NCBI RefSeq assembly: GCF_016907835.1
Contig: NZ_JAFBCT010000001.1
Location: forward strand, 1,674,001-1,738,000
DNA: 64,000 nucleotides
Source of the DNA: Agromyces cerinus
GTDB taxonomy: Bacteria > Actinomycetota > Actinomycetes > Actinomycetales > Microbacteriaceae
Reading direction: 5' to 3'
In this document: piece after piece, positions 8,760-16,920 of the stretch
Position numbering within the stretch: position 1 is the stretch's first letter
Layout of the letters: the number at the start of each line of letters is the position of its first letter
Notes under the pieces: generated by a model
What the model was told of the DNA's origin: nothing
Seen by the model: only the letters and a program-made list of their open reading frames with translations
Database searches by the model: none
Position numbers and translations under genes: made by a program

Positions 8760-9392
8760 ATGCCCGCCTATTCACTGCCCGAACTGCCGTACGACTACTC
8801 CGCGCTCGAGCCGCACATCTCGGCGACGATCATGGAGCTGCACCACTCGAAGCACCACCAGGCCTATGTGACGGGTGCCAACACCGCGCTCGAGCAGCTC
8901 GCCGAGGCTCGCGAGAGCGGCAACCTCGCGAACGTCAACAAGCTCGAGAAGGACCTCGCGTTCAACCTCGGCGGCCACATCAACCACAGCGTGTTCTGGC
9001 AGAACATGTCGCCCGACGGCGGTGGCTCCCCCGAAGGCGAGCTGGCTGCGGCGATCGACGACGGCTTCGGCTCGTTCGACGCGTTCCGCGCGCACTTCAC
9101 CGCGACGGCGCTCGGCGTGCAGGGCTCGGGCTGGGCGGTGCTCGCCTGGGACAGCGTGGGCGCCCGCCCCGTGATCTTCCAGCTCTTCGACCAGCAGGGC
9201 AACGCGCCGCTCGGCGTGACCCCGCTGCTGCAGCTCGACGTCTGGGAGCACGCGTACTACCTCGACTACCGCAACGTCCGCGCCGACTACGTGAAGGCCT
9301 TCTGGGAGATCGTGAACTGGGCTGACGTGCAGGCGCGATTCGCAGCCGCCAGCACCGCCACCGACGGCCTCATCGTGCCGAGGGCCAGCTGA
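8760..9392 (+). CDS. sodA: Superoxide dismutase, Fe/Mn family
   Basis: It converts superoxide to hydrogen peroxide and oxygen. ATG 8760 is preceded by AAAGGAAG at good spacing and gives 210 residues. The four metal ligands sit in the expected motifs: His in ELHHSKHH (26-33), His in [10 protein letters not shown], and Asp and His in [11 protein letters not shown]. Whether it uses Mn or Fe cannot be decided safely by eye. It lies 61 bases after the flavin reductase and completes the oxidative-stress cluster; read-through from the SoxR promoter is possible. Confidence 0.95.
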   Translation: MPAYSLPELPYDYSALEPHISATIMELHHSKHHQAYVTGANTALEQLAEARESGNLANVNKLEKDLAFNLGGHINHSVFWQNMSPDGGGSPEGELAAAIDDGFGSFDAFRAHFTATALGVQGSGWAVLAWDSVGARPVIFQLFDQQGNAPLGVTPLLQLDVWEHAYYLDYRNVRADYVKAFWEIVNWADVQARFAAASTATDGLIVPRAS

Positions 9393-9422
9393 GCACTCCG
9401 CCCGAACCCCCTCGCGCGCCAC

Positions 9423-9449
9423 GGCGCCGGCGGCGACCCCGCCGGCGCC
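9423..9449 (+). terminator. GC-rich hairpin after sodA
   Basis: An 11-base perfect stem (GGCGCCGGCGG with CCGCCGGCGCC) and a five-base loop lies 30 bases after the sodA stop. There is no T tract. Confidence 0.5.
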
Positions 9450-9469
9450 CGTCGGTCGCGCTCCTCGCC

Positions 9470-9550
9470 GTGCAATTGCGGCGGTACGGACTCCTCGCAC
9501 TCATCCTGCTCACCGCGATCGGCACACTGATCGCCTGGCTGAACCAGTAG
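9470..9550 (+). CDS. Possible 26-residue single-span membrane peptide
   Basis: A short frame with GTG start 9470 encodes two arginines at positions 4-5 followed by an unbroken hydrophobic stretch (YGLLALILLTAIGTLIAWL) and the end NQ. This is the shape of a small membrane protein. There is no clear ribosome site, and the frame lies just past the sodA hairpin. A longer version would need a CTG start and would translate the hairpin into a Pro/Arg-rich peptide, which I consider unlikely. It may be only a chance frame. Confidence 0.35.
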   Translation: MQLRRYGLLALILLTAIGTLIAWLNQ

Positions 9551-9638
9551 GCGGTATCCCTCTCGAGCCGACTCGACTAGGCTGGGAAGTTCTGTTCCAG
9601 ACGACCCCGCGGGGTCGCCGAAAGGGAGGAATTCCGCG

Positions 9639-10049
9639 ATGACCACGGAATCCGTGTGGATGACCCCGGCCGCACTCGAGCGGCTCGAGGCGGAACTCGT
9701 CGAGCTCTCGCGGCCCGGCCGAACGCTGACCGACACCGAGCAGGCGCGAGCCACCGAGCTTCGTGCCATGGTTCGCAACGCCGAGGTGGGCCTGAAGCCC
9801 GACGACGGGCTCGTCGAGCCCGGCATGCGAATCACGGTGCGGTTCGACGACGACGCGGAACCCACGAGCTTCCTGCTCGGCAGCCGCGAACTCGCCGACC
9901 TCGATGCGACCGTCGACCTCGATGTCTACTCGCCGACCTCGCCGCTCGGCGCGGCGATCACCGGCCGCTACGTCGGCGATGCCGTCACCTACCAGGCGCC
10001 GAACCGCGCCGTGCAGGTCACCGTGCTCGAAGCGGTGCCGTTCGGCTGA
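9639..10049 (+). CDS. GreA/GreB-family transcription factor, short form
   Basis: A 136-residue protein related to GreA, which binds the RNA polymerase secondary channel. The N-terminal coiled-coil hairpin (about 10-55) is shorter than in GreA (about 75 residues). The C-terminal globular domain is clear, with SPTSPLGAAITGRYVGD matching the GreA end. AGGGAGGAA lies ten bases before ATG 9639. Short Gre-like paralogues occur in actinobacteria and some act against transcript cleavage; which activity this one has cannot be judged. It is a single-gene unit closed by a strong terminator. Confidence 0.8.
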   Translation: MTTESVWMTPAALERLEAELVELSRPGRTLTDTEQARATELRAMVRNAEVGLKPDDGLVEPGMRITVRFDDDAEPTSFLLGSRELADLDATVDLDVYSPTSPLGAAITGRYVGDAVTYQAPNRAVQVTVLEAVPFG

Positions 10050-10060
10050 TCGGTCGCGAG

Positions 10061-10105
10061 ACGAGCGGATGCCGCGGGTGCACGCCACCCGCGGCATCCG
10101 CTCGT
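10061..10105 (+). terminator. Strong terminator after the Gre-like gene
   Basis: A 19-base perfect stem (from ACGAGCGGATGCC to its complement ending CATCCGCTCGT) with a seven-base loop, followed by TTTG. It starts 12 bases after the stop codon. Confidence 0.85.
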
Positions 10106-10159
10106 TTGCTGCGCCCGTTTCCTGCGCCGTTTCGCGCACGCCGGGTCTAGCGTGGGGTC

Positions 10160-10531
10160 ATGCCCATCGAAGAGCTCCACGGAGTGCGCGTCGATCGTCT
10201 CGACGTCGACGGCCCGGTGATCGCGACCGACGACGACACCTCCGACCTGATCGGTGGTGCCTGGTCGAGCCGGGCGAACCTCATCGCGATCCCGGTCGAA
10301 CGGCTCGACGAACGGTTCTTCGACCTCTCGAGCGGCTTCGCCGGCGAGGTGCTCGGCAAATTCGGCAACTACCGCCTGCGCGTCGCGATCGTGGGCGACG
10401 TCTCGGAGCACGTGGCGACGAGCGACGCGTTCGATGCGTTCGTGCGGGAGACGAATCGCGGCGACGCCGCATGGTTCGTGCCGGATGTCGCGGCGCTCGA
10501 GGCGAAACTCGCGGGGCGAGCCCGCCGCTGA
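10160..10531 (+). CDS. DUF4180 family protein
   Basis: This 123-residue cytoplasmic protein matches DUF4180 by the central block FFDLSSGFAGEVLGKFGNYR followed by VAIVGDVS. The function of the family is not established. ATG 10160 is the plausible start. The gene stands alone between the Gre-like terminator and the alpha-galactosidase promoter region. No catalytic motif is visible. Confidence 0.8.
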   Translation: MPIEELHGVRVDRLDVDGPVIATDDDTSDLIGGAWSSRANLIAIPVERLDERFFDLSSGFAGEVLGKFGNYRLRVAIVGDVSEHVATSDAFDAFVRETNRGDAAWFVPDVAALEAKLAGRARR

Positions 10532-10593
10532 CCACCAGTGCGCCTCAGGCGGACTGGCGAGCGCGCGCGGGACGGAAGTTCTGCTGGATCAAT

Positions 10594-10605
10594 GCAAGAT
10601 CTTGC
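10594..10605. promoter_or_regulatory. Palindrome upstream of alpha-galactosidase, candidate LacI operator
   Basis: GCAAGATCTTGC is a perfect 12-base palindrome 14 bases before the alpha-galactosidase ATG, and another TTGC copy follows at 10612-10616. LacI-family operators are palindromes of this size, and a LacI-type gene lies just downstream of the enzyme. The assignment is by position. Confidence 0.45.
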
Positions 10606-10619
10606 TTGATACTTGCAGC

Positions 10620-12791
10620 ATGTCTCATTCGGTAGTGCACCTGACCTCCGCCGGCGTCTCGTTGCTCCTGCGCATCCACCCCACGGGTCTGCCGGAGGTG
10701 ACGCACTGGGGCCGCGAGCTCGGTGAACTCACGCCCGACGAACTCCAGATCGCGTGCATCGTCGCGGAGCAGGTGGCCACGTCGAGCGGCCCCGACACGC
10801 GACATGCGCTCACGATCGTGCCGGAGCACGGCGACGGATGGTTCGGCAGGCCCGGCGTGGTCGGCAGCCGCGACGGCGGCGCCTGGTCTCCGCGCTTCAC
10901 CGTGGTCGAGACCGTCCTCGACGGCCGGGTGATCGCAACCGACGACACGGTCTCGAGCGGAGCGGGTCGACTCGAGATCCGCGCACGTGACGACTGGGCC
11001 GCGCTCGAGCTCGAACTGGGCATCGAGATGGAGGCATCCGGAATCGTGACCATGCAGGCCACGATCCGCAACACCTCGGCCGACCCGTACCGTCTCGACG
11101 CGCTGCGACTCGTGCTCCCGGTGCCGACGTATGCGAGCGAGGGGCTCGACTTCGCCGGACGCTGGGGCAACGAGCGGTGGCCGCAGCGGTTCCCCGTCGG
11201 CTACGGCGTGCACTCGCGTGAATCCCGTCGTGGACGCACCGGCTTCGATGCGGCGCTCCTGCTCTGCGCCGGCACACCCGGCTTCACCTTCCGCCACGGC
11301 GAGGTCTGGTCGATGCACGTCGGTTTCAGCGGCAATCACGAGCACTCCCTCGAGCGCACGTCGAGCGCCGCAGTGCTCGGCGGCGGCGAGCTCCTCCTGC
11401 CCGGAGAGGTCGTGCTCGCGACCGGTGAGGAATATCGATCACCGGTCGTCTACGCCGCATACGGCACAGGACTCGACGGCGTCGCAGCCCGTCACCACGC
11501 GTCGCTGCGCGCCCGGCCGCACCATCCGCGATCGGCGCGTCCCGTCACCCTCAATGTCTGGGAGGCCGTCTACTTCGACCACGACTTCGACAAGCTCGCC
11601 CGGCTCGCCACGATCGCGGCAGACCTCGGAGTCGAACGGTTCGTGCTCGACGACGGCTGGTTCCTCGGGCGTCGCAACGATCGCGCAGGCCTCGGCGACT
11701 GGATCCCCGATCCCGCCGTGTGGCCGAACGGCCTCGACCCGCTCGTCTCGCTCGTCACCGGCCTGGGCATGCAGTTCGGCATCTGGGTCGAGCCCGAGAT
11801 GGTCAACCTCGATTCCGACGTCGCTCGCGCACACCCCGACTGGATCATGCGGGCGCGCGACACGCTGCCGATCGAGGGGCGCAACCAGCAACTGCTCGAC
11901 CTCACCGATCCCGCGGCGTACGAGTACCTCAGAGACCGGTTGTCGGCACTGCTCTCGGATTCGCGCATCGGCTACCTCAAGTGGGACCACAACCGCGATC
12001 TCGTCGAGGCCGGCAGCGGGCGCGACCTCACGCCCGCGGTGCATCGTCAGACCTTGGCGACCTATCGGCTGATGGACGAGCTCCGGGCCGCGCACCCCGG
12101 CCTGGAGATCGAGAGCTGCAGCTCGGGCGGCGGCCGCGTCGATCGCGGGGTCATCGAGCACACCGATCGCGTGTGGGCCTCCGACAACATGGACCCGCTC
12201 GATCGGATGCGGATCATGACCGGCACCGGCCTGCTGCTGCCCCCCGAACTCATCGGATCGCACATCGCGTCGCCGACGTCGCACACGACCGGCAGGACGC
12301 ATCCGCTGCCGTTCCGTGCCGCAGTGGCCCTGATCGGCCATCTCGGCGTCGAATGGGACCTCACGACCGCCGCACCCGAGGAGCTCGCCGAACTCCGCGG
12401 ATGGATCGAGCGCTACGTCGGCCTGCGGCAGCTGCTGCACACGGGCGAGGTCGTCAACGGCGACCGTGCCGGGCAGGACGCCGTCGTGCGCGGCGTGGTC
12501 GCCGCCGACGGATCCGAGGCGTTCTACACGATCATCGCCGCAGAGCACGGACCCGACTCGACGCTTCGATTGCGACTGCCCGGACTCGACGCGACCTCGC
12601 GCTACCGGGTTCGCGCCGAGATGCCGGGGATGACGGAGGTCGAACTGGCGGAGGTCGACGGCATCGGCGCGTACGGACTCTTCTCCCCCGTTCCCATGGC
12701 GCTGCCGGGTGGCATCCTGATGACATCCGGGGTGGAGATTCCGGCGTTGCGCCCGGAGACGGCCGTGCTCGTCCACCTCGAGCGCGAGTGA
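10620..12791 (+). CDS. Alpha-galactosidase, glycoside hydrolase family 36
   Basis: A retaining enzyme that releases terminal alpha-galactose from oligosaccharides such as melibiose or raffinose. The 723-residue protein has the GH36 layout: N-terminal beta-supersandwich, then a TIM barrel starting near NVWEAVYFDHDF, and a C-terminal beta domain. The nucleophile Asp456 is in YLKWDHNRD, the acid/base Asp522 in WASDNMDPLDR, and SCSSGGGR lies between. No signal peptide is seen, so it acts in the cytoplasm on imported sugar. ATG 10620 lacks an obvious ribosome site. The LacI-type gene follows 30 bases downstream. No transporter is adjacent. Confidence 0.93.
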   Translation: MSHSVVHLTSAGVSLLLRIHPTGLPEVTHWGRELGELTPDELQIACIVAEQVATSSGPDTRHALTIVPEHGDGWFGRPGVVGSRDGGAWSPRFTVVETVLDGRVIATDDTVSSGAGRLEIRARDDWAALELELGIEMEASGIVTMQATIRNTSADPYRLDALRLVLPVPTYASEGLDFAGRWGNERWPQRFPVGYGVHSRESRRGRTGFDAALLLCAGTPGFTFRHGEVWSMHVGFSGNHEHSLERTSSAAVLGGGELLLPGEVVLATGEEYRSPVVYAAYGTGLDGVAARHHASLRARPHHPRSARPVTLNVWEAVYFDHDFDKLARLATIAADLGVERFVLDDGWFLGRRNDRAGLGDWIPDPAVWPNGLDPLVSLVTGLGMQFGIWVEPEMVNLDSDVARAHPDWIMRARDTLPIEGRNQQLLDLTDPAAYEYLRDRLSALLSDSRIGYLKWDHNRDLVEAGSGRDLTPAVHRQTLATYRLMDELRAAHPGLEIESCSSGGGRVDRGVIEHTDRVWASDNMDPLDRMRIMTGTGLLLPPELIGSHIASPTSHTTGRTHPLPFRAAVALIGHLGVEWDLTTAAPEELAELRGWIERYVGLRQLLHTGEVVNGDRAGQDAVVRGVVAADGSEAFYTIIAAEHGPDSTLRLRLPGLDATSRYRVRAEMPGMTEVELAEVDGIGAYGLFSPVPMALPGGILMTSGVEIPALRPETAVLVHLERE

Positions 12792-12821
12792 TCGAGAACG
12801 TCGTGTCGAAAGGGGAGCCGA

Positions 12822-13844
12822 ATGGCCAAAGTCGGCCTGGCAGCCGTCGCTGAGGCGGCCGGAGTCAGCGAGGCGACGGTGAGCAGAGTGGTCAACAACC
12901 CCTCCGTCGTCGCCTCGGAGACCCGCCGCGTGGTCGAGGAGGCGATGCGCCGCGTCGGTTACACGCGACCGACGCACGGCAGCCTGGTGCTGCTCGTGAC
13001 CCCCGGCATCCGTGATCCGTTCTTCGCGCATCTGGCCGATCGCATCGCCGCCGCCCTGGGGCCTCAGGGACTGCGGGCGGTCATCTGCTCCGCGCCGGTC
13101 GGCGGTACGCAGGAGCTCGACTTCGTCACCGCGATGATCGATGCCGGGGCGGTCGGCGTGGTGTTCGTCTCCGCCAGCAACACCCTCGAAGAGGCGGAGC
13201 CGGCGGTCCACCGCCTGCTCACGAGCCGAGGCATCCCGTTCGTCTGCATCAACGGCAACTTCCCCGGAGTGCCGGCGCCCGGCCTGTCGACCAACGACCT
13301 GATGGCGTCCGAGCTCGCGGTCGACCACCTCTGGCACCTCGGTCACCGCCGCATCGGGCTTGCCGCCGGACCGGTCGGCAATCGCCCCAGCGAGCTGCGC
13401 GTGGAGGGCTTCATCGCCGCGTTGCGGATGCGTGGTGACGACGGCCCGTTCCACGTCGTGCGCCACGAGTACAGCATCGAGGGGGGCATCTCGGCGACGA
13501 CCGCACTGCTCGACGACTCGCCCCTGACGGCGATCGTCGCGGCGAGCGACGAGATCGCGCTGGGAGCCGTCAGAGCCGTACGACGACGCGGGCTGCGCGT
13601 TCCGGAGGACATCTCGATCGTCGGCTACGACGACGTCTACCCGCTCGACTACGCGGACCCGCCGCTGACCTCGGTGCGGCAGCCGCTCGAGCGGCTGGCC
13701 GAAGCCGTCGTGCCGGTGATGACCCGCCTGCTGAAGCACCGGACCGTGCATCGCGGCGAGCTCCTCTTCGAACCCGAGCTCATCATCCGCAGCTCGACCT
13801 CGGTTCCGCCGACCCCGAGCCGACGGAATGACGGCCATGGCTGA
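12822..13844 (+). CDS. LacI-family transcriptional regulator
   Basis: A sugar-responsive repressor of 340 residues: N-terminal helix-turn-helix (GLAAVAEAAGVSEATVSRVVNN, 5-26) and a periplasmic-binding-protein-like effector domain (LVLLVTPGIRDPFFAHLADRI onward, with SIVGYDDVYPLDYADPPLTSV near the end). AAAGGGGAGCCGA stands before ATG 12822. It follows the alpha-galactosidase gene and probably represses it, with the palindrome at 10594 as a candidate operator. The last 17 bases overlap the next gene. Confidence 0.92.
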   Translation: MAKVGLAAVAEAAGVSEATVSRVVNNPSVVASETRRVVEEAMRRVGYTRPTHGSLVLLVTPGIRDPFFAHLADRIAAALGPQGLRAVICSAPVGGTQELDFVTAMIDAGAVGVVFVSASNTLEEAEPAVHRLLTSRGIPFVCINGNFPGVPAPGLSTNDLMASELAVDHLWHLGHRRIGLAAGPVGNRPSELRVEGFIAALRMRGDDGPFHVVRHEYSIEGGISATTALLDDSPLTAIVAASDEIALGAVRAVRRRGLRVPEDISIVGYDDVYPLDYADPPLTSVRQPLERLAEAVVPVMTRLLKHRTVHRGELLFEPELIIRSSTSVPPTPSRRNDGHG

Positions 13845-14946
13845 GCGCGGAACGACGTCCACGGGGACGCGCCTGGACACGACGGCGCTCGAGGAGCGCA
13901 TCGACCGGGCAGCATTGACGGCGTTCCGGAACCGCTTGCCGCCCTCGATCCGGCCGAACCTCGCTGCGATCTTCTGGCCGACCGGCCTGCTGCTCGTCGC
14001 GGCCCTTGTGCTGCTCGTCTTCTGGACGTCGTTGCTCGGTGATGATCTGCTGTCCCCCTCCGACCCGGGCGAAGGCTTCGCCGCATGGTTCCTGCTCCTG
14101 CCGTATCTCGGGTTCGTCGCGGTGTCGGCAGCGCTCGTCGTCCGCGCGCTCGTCCGACGCGCCGGTCGGCGCCAGTACCGTCTCCACCGGTTCGCTGCGG
14201 CGAACGGCATGACGTATGCACCGGTGCAGCCGGGCCCCGCGCTGCCGGGAATGATCTTCACGCGGGGCGGCACGGAGCTCGCCTACGACGTGATGGCGCG
14301 GGGTGGGAGGCATCCCGTCTCCATCGCCAACCATCACTCCACGACAGGCGAGGGCAAGGGCCGGGAACGCCACCGATGGGGATACGTCGCGGTACGACTG
14401 CCGGTGACTCTGCCGCACCTCGTGCTCGACGCGAAGGGCAATAACGCGCTCGGCCGCCGGAATCTGCCGGTCGAGTTCGCTCGGCGTCAGCGACTGCGCC
14501 TCGAAGGCGAGTTCGACCGGTACTTCGAGCTCTACTGCCCCGAGGAGTACGAGTCGGATGCGCTCTACCTGTTCACACCAGACGTGATGGCCGCGTTCAT
14601 CGACACCGTGGCGGAACTCGACGTCGAGATCGTCGACGACCACCTGTTCCTGTACTCGCGCAAGGACCTCTCCACCCTCGATCCGGCGACCTGGGTGTGG
14701 TTGTTCTCCGTCGTCGACGCACTGACCGAGCGCGTGTCGCGATGGGAGCGCTGGCGCGACGAACGACTCGGCTCCACCCACGTGGCGTCGTCGGCCGAGG
14801 GTGCGCCGGTGATCCGTCGCCCACCACCCGGTGTCGCGAAGCAGGGCAGACGGATGTCGCGCCGCGTCGAGTGGCTCTGGATCGCGGGCGGCCTGCTCGT
14901 GTTCCTGATCGGCGTGTTCTCGATGATCGAGGACGCCGTCACCTGA
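13828..14946 (+). CDS. Membrane-anchored protein of unknown function
   Basis: Not recognised. The 372-residue protein has two adjacent hydrophobic segments (about 52-70 and 88-112), a long soluble cytoplasmic-type domain (about 115-345), and one hydrophobic segment at the extreme C-terminus (about 349-367). The soluble region contains LPHLVLDAKGNNALGRRNLP and FDRYFELYCPEEYESDALY, a pattern I associate with conserved actinobacterial membrane proteins of unknown role. Two starts are possible, ATG 13828 (17-base overlap with the LacI gene) or ATG 13837. No functional link to the sugar genes is evident. Confidence 0.7.
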   Translation: MTAMAERGTTSTGTRLDTTALEERIDRAALTAFRNRLPPSIRPNLAAIFWPTGLLLVAALVLLVFWTSLLGDDLLSPSDPGEGFAAWFLLLPYLGFVAVSAALVVRALVRRAGRRQYRLHRFAAANGMTYAPVQPGPALPGMIFTRGGTELAYDVMARGGRHPVSIANHHSTTGEGKGRERHRWGYVAVRLPVTLPHLVLDAKGNNALGRRNLPVEFARRQRLRLEGEFDRYFELYCPEEYESDALYLFTPDVMAAFIDTVAELDVEIVDDHLFLYSRKDLSTLDPATWVWLFSVVDALTERVSRWERWRDERLGSTHVASSAEGAPVIRRPPPGVAKQGRRMSRRVEWLWIAGGLLVFLIGVFSMIEDAVT

Positions 14947-15538
14947 GGCGCCGACCGGGCCCGTCGAGTTCGGCGAGCGCCGCGGTGATCGTGTGCTCGA
15001 TCAGGGCGGTGTCGATCGCCTGCAGTCCGGGGAGCAGCGCGCGCATGAGCAGCGGTCCGGTGAGCAGGTCGCTGATCCATTCCACGTCGACGGATGCCTC
15101 GACGACCCCGCGATCGATCGCGCGCTGCACGGCGCGCGTCGTCGCCGTGCGCCGAGGGCCGAGGAACTCCTCGGAGAAGCGCCGTGCTGCATCGGGTTGG
15201 AGCGAGAGGTCGTCGATCAGGCCCGGGAGGCCGCGCACGATGAGCGGGTGGGTGAACAGCTCCAACCGATGGCGCTGGATCGTGCGGAGGTCGGTCTCGA
15301 GATCCCCGGTGTCCACGCCCGGATCGGTGCCGAAGCGGTCGCTCAGCACCGCGATCGCGAGCTCTGCGGTCGTGCGGAATCGTCGGTACACGGCAGCACG
15401 CGTCGTCGCGGCATCCTGAGCCACCCGGCCGATCGTGAGGGCCCGGTAGTTCTCGACCTCGATGATGCGCGCCGCCGCGTCGAGGATCGCCCGATCGATG
15501 CTCTCGTGCCGTGGTCGCCCCAACACCGTTGCCGCCAT
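14939..15538 (-). CDS. TetR-family regulator
   Basis: A 199-residue TetR-type repressor: N-terminal helix-turn-helix (AILDAAARIIEVENYRALTIGRVAQDAATTRAAVYRRF, seen across about 18-55) and a divergent all-helical ligand domain. The chosen ATG 15538 touches one edge of a 21-base palindrome at 15538-15558; an in-frame ATG at 15547 would lie inside it. The gene is divergent from an aminotransferase gene 107 bases away, so it probably regulates itself and perhaps that gene. Its 3' end overlaps the end of the upstream membrane protein gene by eight bases, tail to tail. Confidence 0.88.
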   Translation of the reverse strand: MAATVLGRPRHESIDRAILDAAARIIEVENYRALTIGRVAQDAATTRAAVYRRFRTTAELAIAVLSDRFGTDPGVDTGDLETDLRTIQRHRLELFTHPLIVRGLPGLIDDLSLQPDAARRFSEEFLGPRRTATTRAVQRAIDRGVVEASVDVEWISDLLTGPLLMRALLPGLQAIDTALIEHTITAALAELDGPGRRLR

Positions 15539-15558
15539 ACGATACATTCTGTACCGTA
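15538..15558. promoter_or_regulatory. 21-bp palindrome, candidate TetR operator
   Basis: TACGATACATTCTGTACCGTA is an inverted repeat (TACGATACA against TGTACCGTA, one mismatch) around a three-base centre. It directly abuts the TetR start codon and lies between the TetR gene and the divergent aminotransferase gene. Confidence 0.7.
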
Positions 15559-15665
15559 AAGCTACGAGCGCGCCATCCGACCACGACGGCGGCCTCGCCC
15601 GGCCGGGGACACGATCGAGACGGCCATCAGATCCCGACGTTCCCGCACTCTGCCGGTGAGGTACC

Positions 15666-16841
15666 ATGCACGCTCCACTCCCCCGTCTCTCCCAACGCTC
15701 CGGCGGCACGACGCGGTCGCCGGTGCGCGATCTCCTCGCGCTCACCGAGAACCCCGACGTCATCTCGTTCGCCGGCGGCCTGCCTGCCCCCGAGCTCTTC
15801 GACCTCGACGGCCTCCGGCGCTCGTTCGACGCGGCCCTGATCGATCCGGGCGGCCTGCAGTACTCGACCAGCGAAGGCAACCCGGCGTTGCGCGAGTTCA
15901 TCGCCGATCGCTACACGGCACAAGGTCTGCCGACGACGCGCGACGAGATCCTCATCACGACGGGATCGCAACAGGCCCTCAGCCTGCTGGCGCTCTCACT
16001 GCTCGACCCGGGCGACGTGGTGCTGGTCGAGCGACCGAGCTATCTCGCGGCACTTCAGGCCTTCACCATGGCGGGGGCGCGCATCATCGGCGTGCCGATG
16101 AACGCCGAGGGGATCGACCTCGACGAGCTGAACGCTCTTGCCGAGCAGCACCGCCCGAAGCTCATGTACACGGTGCCGACGTTCCAGAACCCGACCGGCG
16201 GCTCCCTCGAGCTCACGACGCGCGAAGGGCTCGCCCGGCTGGCCACCAGACACGGCTTCCGCATCATCGAAGACGAGCCGTACCGCGAGCTGCGCTACTC
16301 GGGCGAGCCGATGCCGTACCTCGCAGCCCTGGCGAAAGAGCACGTCATCACGGTCGGCAGCTTCTCCAAGGTGCTCGCCCCCGGTCTCCGGCTCGGCTGG
16401 ATCCGGACTCCTGCCGATCTCCACTCCGCGGTGGTCGTGACGAAGCAGGCCGCTGACCTGCACACCTCGACCGTCGATCAGGCCGCGGCGGCGCACTACC
16501 TGACCGGTGGCGGCCTCGAGACCGCCCTCGACCGCATCCGCGCGGCCTACGGCGAGCGCCGGGACGCGATGCTCGCCGCCCTGCCTCAGACGCTCCCTGC
16601 CGGGAGCACATGGAGCACCCCGCACGGCGGGATGTTCGTGTGGGCCACGCTGCCGACCGGGCACGACAGCACACACCGACTCGCAGCGGCGATCGAGCAG
16701 TCCGTGGCGTACGTGCCGGGCGCTCCGTTCTATGCGGAGCGGCCGGATGCCTCGACGATGCGACTCTCGTTCACCACGTACGAACCCGCCAGGATCCGAG
16801 AGGGGCTCAGCCGACTGGAGCGGGCGTTCGCGCGAGCGTGA
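15666..16841 (+). CDS. PLP-dependent aminotransferase, class I/II
   Basis: A fold-type I aminotransferase of 391 residues, closest in style to 2-aminoadipate/MocR-like aminotransferases without the DNA-binding domain. The PLP lysine is Lys235 in GSFSKVLAPGLRLGW; other landmarks are ISFAGGLPAPELFD, LQYSTSEGNPALREF, ITTGSQQALSLL, TVPTFQNPTGG and the final MRLSFTTYEPA. GGTGAGG lies before ATG 15666. The amino acid substrate cannot be assigned. It may be controlled by the divergent TetR protein. Confidence 0.9.
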   Translation: MHAPLPRLSQRSGGTTRSPVRDLLALTENPDVISFAGGLPAPELFDLDGLRRSFDAALIDPGGLQYSTSEGNPALREFIADRYTAQGLPTTRDEILITTGSQQALSLLALSLLDPGDVVLVERPSYLAALQAFTMAGARIIGVPMNAEGIDLDELNALAEQHRPKLMYTVPTFQNPTGGSLELTTREGLARLATRHGFRIIEDEPYRELRYSGEPMPYLAALAKEHVITVGSFSKVLAPGLRLGWIRTPADLHSAVVVTKQAADLHTSTVDQAAAAHYLTGGGLETALDRIRAAYGERRDAMLAALPQTLPAGSTWSTPHGGMFVWATLPTGHDSTHRLAAAIEQSVAYVPGAPFYAERPDASTMRLSFTTYEPARIREGLSRLERAFARA

Positions 16842-16920
16842 TCCGGGTGGTCGACCGCGCTCGACCACTCTGCGAGACATCCGGACCATACTGGTGGTGT
16901 TCGCATGGAGGGAGTCCGCC

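Noticed and set aside
11439..14273. 944-codon leftward frame across alpha-galactosidase and lacI
   Set aside because: Long only because stops are rare in this GC content; both rightward genes have full family motifs.
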